From NCBI GenBank assembly GCA_964519355.1, contig CAZFJW010000024.1, positions 1 to 18,013 of the forward strand: a DNA stretch of 18,013 nucleotides, in the 5' to 3' direction. This document shows positions 13,467-18,013 of this stretch, one piece after another. Within the stretch, counting starts at the first letter, position 1; each line of letters starts with the position of its first letter. A model generated the notes under the pieces. It was not told the origin of the DNA. It worked only from the letters and a program-made list of their open reading frames with translations, and made no database searches. This stretch comes from CAZBEA01 sp964519355. Lineage in GTDB: Bacteria; Patescibacteriota; Microgenomatia; Levybacterales; GWA1-39-11. The position numbers were made by a program, and so were the translations under genes.

Positions 13467-13951
13467 TTAATTGTACATTCGAAAATAATACTCAGGGATT
13501 TTTGCGTCATGCTGTTGTTGACGCAATCGTCATACACAATGGAAAAATTCTACTTATTAAAAGAGTAAGTGGCATTGTTGAGGGAGGCAAATGGGCTCTG
13601 CCTGGCGGGTTTATTAATAGAAATGAAAATGCTGAAGAAACAACGCTGCGAGAATTAAAAGAGGAAACTGGGTATGAAGGAAAAATTAAAAATTTATTTT
13701 GCATTATTACTTATCCTAACCGCTGCACTACTGAGGATCGCCAGAACATACTTTTTTGCTATGAAGTTGAGGTTACTCATCTTTCAGGTAAACCAGACAG
13801 TGAAGTAACTGAGCTTGGGTGGTTTGATTACTCTGAAATTGACCTTAAAAAGTTAGCATTTGATCACGGAAAAATTCTAAAAAAATATTACCAAACTCTC
13901 AATGACCAAACCAGACTACCGATCATAATTAATAAAGATTCCGACTATTAG
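13463..13951 (+). CDS. NUDIX hydrolase
   Basis: 162 aa. A perfect Nudix box GX5EX7REUXEEXGU spans G49-Y71, with REL at 63-65 and EETGY at 67-71 carrying the metal-binding glutamates. The preceding strand KILLIKRV (28-35) and GGKWALPGGF (41-50) are typical. The enzyme hydrolyses a nucleoside diphosphate linked to another group; ADP-ribose, an NDP-sugar, NADH or an oxidised nucleotide are all possible. NRCTTEDRQNILFCYEVEV (87-105) resembles ADP-ribose pyrophosphatase-type members, but this is weak. Last gene of the six-gene run, joined by an ATGA overlap to the cysteine-repeat gene. Confidence 0.88.
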   Translation: MINCTFENNTQGFLRHAVVDAIVIHNGKILLIKRVSGIVEGGKWALPGGFINRNENAEETTLRELKEETGYEGKIKNLFCIITYPNRCTTEDRQNILFCYEVEVTHLSGKPDSEVTELGWFDYSEIDLKKLAFDHGKILKKYYQTLNDQTRLPIIINKDSDY

Positions 13952-13954
13952 TTC

Positions 13955-13982
13955 TTGGAATTCTTCTTAATTAACGTATAAT
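13955..13982 (+). promoter_or_regulatory. Promoter of the PD-(D/E)XK nuclease gene
   Basis: TTGGAA (13955-13960), a 16-bp spacer and TATAAT (13977-13982) end 7 nt before the ATG at 13990, consistent with a leaderless mRNA. Confidence 0.55.
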
Positions 13983-13989
13983 TGTTTTC

Positions 13990-14850
13990 ATGCCAGGTGA
14001 TAAATTTTCTGCTCTATGGGTGTCACATTCTTCAATAAATGACTTTTTGTCATGCCCAAGAGCTTACTTTCTCAATAATATGTACAAGGATCCTGCTACT
14101 GGCCATAAAATCAAACTTGTTACTCCAGCAATGAGTCTTGGACAAATTGTTCATCAAGTTCTTGAGGAACTTTCAGTTATTCCTGCAGATAAAAGATTTG
14201 ATGAAAATTTACTTGATATTTTTGAAAAAACTTGGGAAGAAGTGAGCGGGAAAAAAGGCGGTTTTTGGTCTGAAAAAGTAGAGGATTCTTATAAGGCTCG
14301 AGGCAGGGCGATGATTGAAAGAGTAATAAAACACCCTGGGCCTTTAAAAGAAAAGGCGGTAAAGATAAATATGGATTTGCCGTACTTCTGGCTTTCTGAG
14401 CAGGAAAATATAATTCTGTGCGGTAAAATTGACTGGCTTGAATATCTCCCGCAGACTGATTCTGTGCATATAATCGATTTCAAAACATCAAAAAAAGACG
14501 AGAGCCCAGATAGCCTTCAACTGCCGATATATCACCTATTAGTCAAAAACTGTCAAAAAAGAGACGCATTGAAAGCCAGCTACTGGTATCTTGAGAGAGA
14601 TGATGAGTTGACTGAAAAAGCGCTTCCTGATCTTGAAGAGTCAAGGGAAAAAATTCTAAAAATTGCTCGTCAAATAAGTCTTTCCCGCAAACTGAACAAA
14701 CTTTCCTGTAAAAAAGGGAATGGATGTTCTTCTTGCAAGCCGCTTGAGGATATAATTCTGGGCAAAGGAGAATTTGTAGGACTCGACAATTACAAGCAGG
14801 ATATGTATATTCTTCCCTTCGAGGAAAAGCCGGATTCACAAATACTCTGA
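13990..14850 (+). CDS. PD-(D/E)XK nuclease, RecB/Cas4-like, probable 4Fe-4S cluster
   Basis: 286 aa, a stand-alone nuclease domain. Catalytic signature: H55 in GQIVHQVLEEL (51-61), D148 in GKIDWLE (145-151), D163 and K165 in IIDFKTSK (161-168), and the Q177/Y181 pair in LQLPIY (176-181), as in the PDDEXK_1 family. SYSSI-like N-terminus SHSSINDFLSCPRAYFL (12-28) supplies C22. Three more Cys, C240, C246 and C249 (C-x5-C-x2-C), lie near the C-terminus. One N-terminal plus three C-terminal cysteines is the iron-staple layout of AddB, Dna2 and Cas4. There is no helicase domain and no CRISPR locus here. A role in trimming DNA ends for repair or uptake is the likely inference. Confidence 0.82.
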   Translation: MPGDKFSALWVSHSSINDFLSCPRAYFLNNMYKDPATGHKIKLVTPAMSLGQIVHQVLEELSVIPADKRFDENLLDIFEKTWEEVSGKKGGFWSEKVEDSYKARGRAMIERVIKHPGPLKEKAVKINMDLPYFWLSEQENIILCGKIDWLEYLPQTDSVHIIDFKTSKKDESPDSLQLPIYHLLVKNCQKRDALKASYWYLERDDELTEKALPDLEESREKILKIARQISLSRKLNKLSCKKGNGCSSCKPLEDIILGKGEFVGLDNYKQDMYILPFEEKPDSQIL

Positions 14851-14852
14851 AT

Positions 14853-14862
14853 TTCTTAAGAA
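14853..14862. promoter_or_regulatory. Palindrome at -31 of the XRE gene, possible operator
   Basis: TTCTTAAGAA is a perfect 10-bp palindrome over the -35 region of the XRE promoter, where autorepression would be expected. No second copy was found by eye, so this is weak. Confidence 0.3.
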
Positions 14863-14873
14863 GTGTGCTAGTT

Positions 14874-14882
14874 TGATATAAT
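14874..14882 (+). promoter_or_regulatory. Extended -10 promoter of the XRE gene (leaderless)
   Basis: TGATATAAT has a consensus TATAAT at 14877-14882 and an extended TG, followed by 6 nt and the ATG at 14889. Confidence 0.6.
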
Positions 14883-14888
14883 CACAAA

Positions 14889-15095
14889 ATGAAAGAAGTT
14901 GTAAAAAATGTTGTTTCTAAATTACGTCAAGATCAAAATCTAACTCAGGAAGAACTTGGGAAAAAAGTCGGAGTTACACGCCAAACAATCATAGCAATAG
15001 AAAAAGGAAATTATACTCCCTCAGTAGCCCTTGCAATAAAAATTGCGAAATACTTTAATAAATCTGTAGAGCAAATTTTTACAATTGATGAATAA
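14889..15095 (+). CDS. XRE-family HTH regulator (YozG-like, short)
   Basis: 68 aa, a single HTH_3 domain: NLTQEELGKKVGVTRQTI (17-34) with the recognition helix TRQTIIAIEKG (30-40), then NYTPSVALAIKIAKYFN (41-57) and the closing VEQIF (60-64). No sensor domain. The pattern matches small regulators paired with a downstream membrane protein in Firmicutes and many other bacteria. Its stop overlaps the membrane-protein start by 8 nt, so the two are co-translated. A palindrome at 14853-14862 could be its own operator. Confidence 0.88.
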   Translation: MKEVVKNVVSKLRQDQNLTQEELGKKVGVTRQTIIAIEKGNYTPSVALAIKIAKYFNKSVEQIFTIDE

Positions 15096-15447
15096 AATTA
15101 TTGAAACGCTCATTTCAGCACTTGTTGTTCTTATTTCAATTGCATTTCTTATTCACGAACCTCTTCTTATGCCAATGGGCATCCAGATGCTCATGATTGT
15201 CACTGTTTCAATTTTATTTTTGGCACTTGCTGCATTTTTCTTCAAAGAAGAAGCGCGTGATGAGAGGGAAAAACTACACAAACTTGCTGCTGGAAGATTT
15301 TCATTCGTGGTGGGCTCCTTATTCCTTCTATTAGGAATCGGATTTGGAATCCTTAAACACGACATTGATCCTTTTCTTCCCATTACGCTTGTCGCGATGA
15401 TCATTTCAAAAGTTGTCTACCGAAGATACTCAGAGCGGAATAGATAA
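15088..15447 (+). CDS. Four-helix membrane protein paired with XRE regulator (DUF2178-like)
   Basis: 119 aa from ATG at 15088. Four membrane helices are predicted at about 5-22, 31-52, 72-88 and 95-111. Between helices 2 and 3 lies a charged segment FKEEARDEREKLHKLAAGR (53-71). The DER motif before a basic helix is found in small membrane partners of YozG-like regulators (DUF2178 and related). The function of such pairs is unknown; signal input from the membrane to the regulator is one idea. A TTG one codon upstream (15085) is in frame but the ATG, within the ATGAATAA overlap, is the better start. Confidence 0.7.
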   Translation: MNKIIETLISALVVLISIAFLIHEPLLMPMGIQMLMIVTVSILFLALAAFFFKEEARDEREKLHKLAAGRFSFVVGSLFLLLGIGFGILKHDIDPFLPITLVAMIISKVVYRRYSERNR

Positions 15448-15472
15448 TGTAAAGTTAACTTGACATTTCCAC

Positions 15473-15478
15473 TATAAT
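15473..15478 (+). promoter_or_regulatory. -10 element upstream of the thioredoxin gene
   Basis: Consensus TATAAT with no good -35 at 17 bp. A palindrome AAGTTAACTT (15452-15461) lies just upstream. The leader to the ATG at 15521 would be about 36 nt. An alternative is TTGACA (15460-15465), 17 bp, TACGAT (15483-15488). Confidence 0.4.
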
Positions 15479-15503
15479 TTACTACGATTAATGAGCGAAG
15501 ATT

Positions 15504-15509
15504 GGAGGT
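15504..15509 (+). promoter_or_regulatory. Shine-Dalgarno site of the thioredoxin gene
   Basis: GGAGGT lies 11 nt before the ATG at 15521. It is the clearest Shine-Dalgarno in the window. It also falls within a six-codon frame (ATG at 15491, stop TAA at 15509-15511) that could be a leader peptide or chance. Confidence 0.6.
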
Positions 15510-15520
15510 AAGCTTAATAT

Positions 15521-16075
15521 ATGAAAAACTCAATACTTATACCTGTAGTAATCATAGCTGTTGTTGTCGTTGGATTGGGCGTATTCATGGTTTCTCAAAA
15601 CTCTCAGACGGGTTCTCTTGTTCAAAATGAGGAAAGTGGAATGCAGAAAAATACAGACACCCCAGCAGAAGTCATTAAGTCCCCTAAAGAAGAAACTATG
15701 GAAATGGCCGAACGTGATGCCATGCAAAAAATTGATGATAAGATCCCTGCTGAATCTGGCTATCTCGAGTACTCTAAGTCAGTTTTGGATAAGTCAGCCA
15801 CAGATCGAAGAGTCCTCTTTTTCTATGCGTCATGGTGTCCGACGTGTAAACCAGCAGATGAGGATTTCAAAACAAATACGAGCAAAATTCCTAATGACGT
15901 TACTGTTATACGTGTCAATTACAATGATCCGGAAACAGATCAGGAAGAAAAAGATCTTGCGAAAAAATATGGAATTACCTACCAGCACACATTTGTACAA
16001 ATCGACTCTCAAGGAAATGAGATTACCAAATGGAATGGTGGCAAAACAGATGATCTTCTTGCTAAGATTAAATAA
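15521..16075 (+). CDS. Membrane-anchored thioredoxin-family protein
   Basis: 184 aa. One membrane helix (6-24) anchors it, followed by a charged linker (30-80) and an extracytoplasmic thioredoxin fold. LFFYASWCPTCKPADEDF (99-116) holds the redox pair C106-P-T-C109. The strand that normally contains the cis-proline before Thr reads TYQHTFVQID (153-162), so His156 takes the cis-Pro place. That residue shapes redox potential and substrate release, so the change may matter. It likely exchanges disulfides with exported proteins. The next gene, 62 bp on, is a CcdA-thioredoxin fusion that could pass electrons to it. Unlike most genes here, it has a leader and a strong Shine-Dalgarno. Confidence 0.85.
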   Translation: MKNSILIPVVIIAVVVVGLGVFMVSQNSQTGSLVQNEESGMQKNTDTPAEVIKSPKEETMEMAERDAMQKIDDKIPAESGYLEYSKSVLDKSATDRRVLFFYASWCPTCKPADEDFKTNTSKIPNDVTVIRVNYNDPETDQEEKDLAKKYGITYQHTFVQIDSQGNEITKWNGGKTDDLLAKIK

Positions 16076-16137
16076 TCTGCGGCATGGCTTTTTATCTTAA
16101 TGCATAAAATTCATACAAGAGTTTACTTAATAAAATT

Positions 16138-17862
16138 ATGATATTACTTATAGCATTTGCATTCTTAGCAGGAATTATTACCGTTTTATCGCCATGCATT
16201 CTTCCAATTCTGCCAATCGTTCTTACTTCTAGTATTGGGGGCGTGAATACGGGAAAGTCTCGTCCAATAGGTGTTGTATCTGGATTTATACTCAGCTTTA
16301 CCTTCTTCACACTTTTTCTTTCAACGATAGTACGTTTAAGTGGCATTCCTGCTGAGACGTTGCGTTTTGCTTCGGTGATAGTTGTTGCGGGCTTTGGTAT
16401 TTCGCTTCTTATTCCACAATTCCAAATCTTTGTTGAGCGATTATTCTCCAAACTTGCAAGTTTTATGCCCAAGAACCAAGGCAGAACTGGGTTTAGCGGA
16501 GGACTACTGATTGGCTTTTCTGTTGGACTTCTTTGGACTCCTTGTGTGGGTCCGATTCTCGCATCTGTTATATCACTCGCGATTACTGGAACGGTTACTT
16601 TAGATGCATTCTTTATTACCCTTGCATATTCACTTGGCACTGCAATACCAATGTTTTTAATAATACACGGCGGACAAAGTGCGCTTCGCCGCGTCCCATG
16701 GCTCCTTGCAAACCTGGGTCATATTCAGAAATTCTTTGGGATCCTTATGATTCTAACTGCAATCGGGATATTTTTTAACATTGATAGAAAATTCCAAACC
16801 TTTATACTGCAGGCTTTTCCTCAATACGGAACCGGCCTTACAAAATTTGAAGACAACAGTCTCATACAAAAAAGCATAAGTGAATTGAACGGACAGAAGC
16901 CAATATCAAAACCTGGTCTTGCTAATCTTGCAGTTCTTCCTGAATACGGAAAGGCTCCAGATTTTATAAGCGGGGGTCAATGGATTAATTCCAGTCCCCT
17001 CACAATTGAGTCTTTAAGAGGGAAAGTCGTTTTAGTAGATTTTTGGACGTACACTTGCATTAACTGCCAGAGAACACTGCCATATCTAAAAAGCTGGTAC
17101 GAAAAATATAAAGAGGATGGTCTTGTGGTAATTGGGGTTCACACGCCTGAATTTGAGTTTGAAAAAAACACTGATAATGTTAAAGAGGCTGTTGAAGATT
17201 TTAAACTCACATACCCTGTCATGCAAGACAATAATTACGATACGTGGAGTGCGTACTCCAATCGATATTGGCCAGCTAAATATTTAATTGATAAGGATGG
17301 TGTTATTAGATACTTTCACTTTGGAGAAGGCGAATATGACCAAACCGAAAAGGCGATACAAGACCTTCTTGGCGCCTCTGATACACAAACAATAAGCAAT
17401 CCAGAATATGAAATTAATTCAAAAACCCCAGAACTGTACTTAGGATATTCAAGAATTCAATACTTATCATCTCCTGAAGAAATCCAGAAGGATAAAAGTG
17501 CTTTATATTCATCGCCTCAAACCCAAGATTCTTCGACTTTTTCTTATCAGGGCATGTGGACAATTGGATCAGAGTACGCTATGCCTGAGAAGGGCTCGAA
17601 GCTTTTGCTTAATTTTGATGCAGAAGATGTATTTTTGGTTATGAGACCAAAGGAGAAAAATAATTCCGGAAATATTAGTCTCAAACTAAACGGAAAACTG
17701 ATCCCAAAGACTGCTCAGGGAAAAGACGTAGATGAGGGAATAGTTCAAATTACCAAGGACAAATTATACAACCTTATTCACTTCGAGAAGGCTCAAAAAG
17801 CACAGCTTGAGATTGAATTCTTGGACAACAACATTCAGGCATTTGCCTTTACTTTTGGGTAG
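16138..17862 (+). CDS. DipZ-like CcdA-thioredoxin (TlpA)-jelly-roll fusion
   Basis: 574 aa, three parts. Residues 1-215 are a CcdA/DsbD-beta membrane domain with the two redox cysteines C20 in SPCILPILP (18-26) and C136 in WTPCVGP (133-139). Residues about 270-412 are a TlpA-like thioredoxin domain, VLVDFWTYTCINCQRTLP (298-315) with C307-I-N-C310, and a conventional cis-proline at RYWPAKYL (376-383, P379). The last part, about 430-574, is a beta-rich C-terminal domain with a carbohydrate-binding-like look, as in Mycobacterium DipZ (similar overall length and order). Function: carries electrons from cytoplasmic thioredoxin across the membrane to reduce exported proteins. It follows the thioredoxin gene by 62 bp. 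Its start has little promoter or Shine-Dalgarno support of its own, so co-transcription is likely. Confidence 0.9.
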   Translation: MILLIAFAFLAGIITVLSPCILPILPIVLTSSIGGVNTGKSRPIGVVSGFILSFTFFTLFLSTIVRLSGIPAETLRFASVIVVAGFGISLLIPQFQIFVERLFSKLASFMPKNQGRTGFSGGLLIGFSVGLLWTPCVGPILASVISLAITGTVTLDAFFITLAYSLGTAIPMFLIIHGGQSALRRVPWLLANLGHIQKFFGILMILTAIGIFFNIDRKFQTFILQAFPQYGTGLTKFEDNSLIQKSISELNGQKPISKPGLANLAVLPEYGKAPDFISGGQWINSSPLTIESLRGKVVLVDFWTYTCINCQRTLPYLKSWYEKYKEDGLVVIGVHTPEFEFEKNTDNVKEAVEDFKLTYPVMQDNNYDTWSAYSNRYWPAKYLIDKDGVIRYFHFGEGEYDQTEKAIQDLLGASDTQTISNPEYEINSKTPELYLGYSRIQYLSSPEEIQKDKSALYSSPQTQDSSTFSYQGMWTIGSEYAMPEKGSKLLLNFDAEDVFLVMRPKEKNNSGNISLKLNGKLIPKTAQGKDVDEGIVQITKDKLYNLIHFEKAQKAQLEIEFLDNNIQAFAFTFG

Positions 17863-18013
17863 CTTTTATACATTTCGTACAAAAACCAAAAAATTCAAGT
17901 GAGTGGTTATGCACTTCTACATTTTTTTCTTTTTCTATTTCTTTCTCAAGTGAGGAGATATTACAATCTGAAATATCTTGAATTGCACCACAATTTTTAC
18001 ATATAAAATGATG
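17849..18013 (-). CDS. Fur-family metalloregulator, C-terminal part
   Basis: Only the last 54 residues lie in the window. They read HHFICKNCGAIQDIS (1-15 of the visible part), then an acidic/lysine stretch and HNHSLEFFGFCTKC (35-48). The H.F.C..CG..D and H.LEF.G.C..C pattern with two CxxC pairs (C5/C8, C45/C48) is the zinc-dimerisation domain of Fur/PerR/Zur proteins. Whether it senses iron, peroxide or zinc cannot be told because the sensing site and the DNA-binding domain are outside the window. Its stop lies 14 nt inside the end of the converging DipZ-like gene. Confidence 0.85.
   Translation of the reverse strand, partial: HHFICKNCGAIQDISDCNISSLEKEIEKEKNVEVHNHSLEFFGFCTKCIKATQK

Noticed and set aside
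15460..15478. TTGACA and TATAAT upstream of the thioredoxin gene as one promoter
   Set aside because: The spacer is only 7 bp, so the two cannot act together; each was considered separately.
15561..16100. 179-codon frame overlapping the thioredoxin gene in another frame
   Set aside because: Composition is that of a shadow of the thioredoxin frame, with no start signal and no recognisable motif.
16092..16640. 182-codon antisense frame opposite the DipZ-like gene
   Set aside because: It mirrors the conserved CcdA domain, has no domain of its own and no promoter.
1..18013. Alternative genetic code with UGA as glycine
   Set aside because: TGA ends at 10406-10408, 13464-13466 and 14848-14850 coincide with natural protein ends, so the standard bacterial code applies.
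1..18013. CRISPR arrays, tRNA or rRNA genes, insertion sequences
   Set aside because: No regularly spaced repeats, cloverleaf sequences, rRNA-like stretches or transposase motifs were seen by eye on either strand.

Overview
This 18-kb AT-rich window most resembles a genome of the Candidate Phyla Radiation (Patescibacteria). That is an inference from small, tightly packed genes, abutting or overlapping gene ends, a divergent ribosome hibernation factor, a Crp/Fnr regulator and several uncharacterised exported proteins; no rRNA or marker gene settles it. TGA ends several genes, so the UGA-to-glycine code of Gracilibacteria/Absconditabacteria is not used. No rRNA, tRNA, CRISPR array or insertion sequence was seen, and no stretch over 300 bases lacks a gene.

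Layout: 1-461 (-) is the start of a baeRF-type (eRF1-like) protein. 615-1418 (+) is a uridine-kinase-like P-loop kinase that abuts the stop of a cyclic 2,3-diphosphoglycerate synthetase homologue (1419-2753, -). Just upstream lies a HPF/S30AE ribosome hibernation factor (2807-3235, -), divergent from an unknown 117-aa protein (3318-3671, +), which runs tail-to-tail into a Crp/Fnr regulator (3668-4315, -). Then come a DUF3179 exported protein (-), a triple zinc-ribbon protein, a GNAT-like protein, a DEAD-box helicase behind a textbook promoter and long leader, an inositol-monophosphatase-family enzyme and a type IV prepilin-like protein (+). 9635-13951 is a six-gene run: HAD phosphatase, CYTH, acyltransferase 3, DUF2231, a cysteine-repeat exported protein and a NUDIX hydrolase. 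Next are a PD-(D/E)XK nuclease with a likely Fe-S cluster, an XRE/membrane-protein pair, and a thiol-redox pair (membrane thioredoxin; CcdA-thioredoxin DipZ-like fusion). A Fur-family C-terminus (-) converges on the end of the last gene.

Two regulatory themes stand out. First, at least eleven genes have a -10-like hexamer ending 5-8 nt before the start codon, as expected for leaderless mRNAs. Second, a near-perfect CRP/FNR palindrome (core 3271-3282) lies at the exact centre of the 82-bp gap between the hibernation factor and the 117-aa gene. It is therefore 41.5 bp from both start codons, the class II activator position for both if both mRNAs are leaderless. A Crp/Fnr protein with matching recognition residues is encoded next door. 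This suggests a compact stress or dormancy switch linking the regulator, ribosome hibernation, the cDPG synthetase homologue and an unknown protein.
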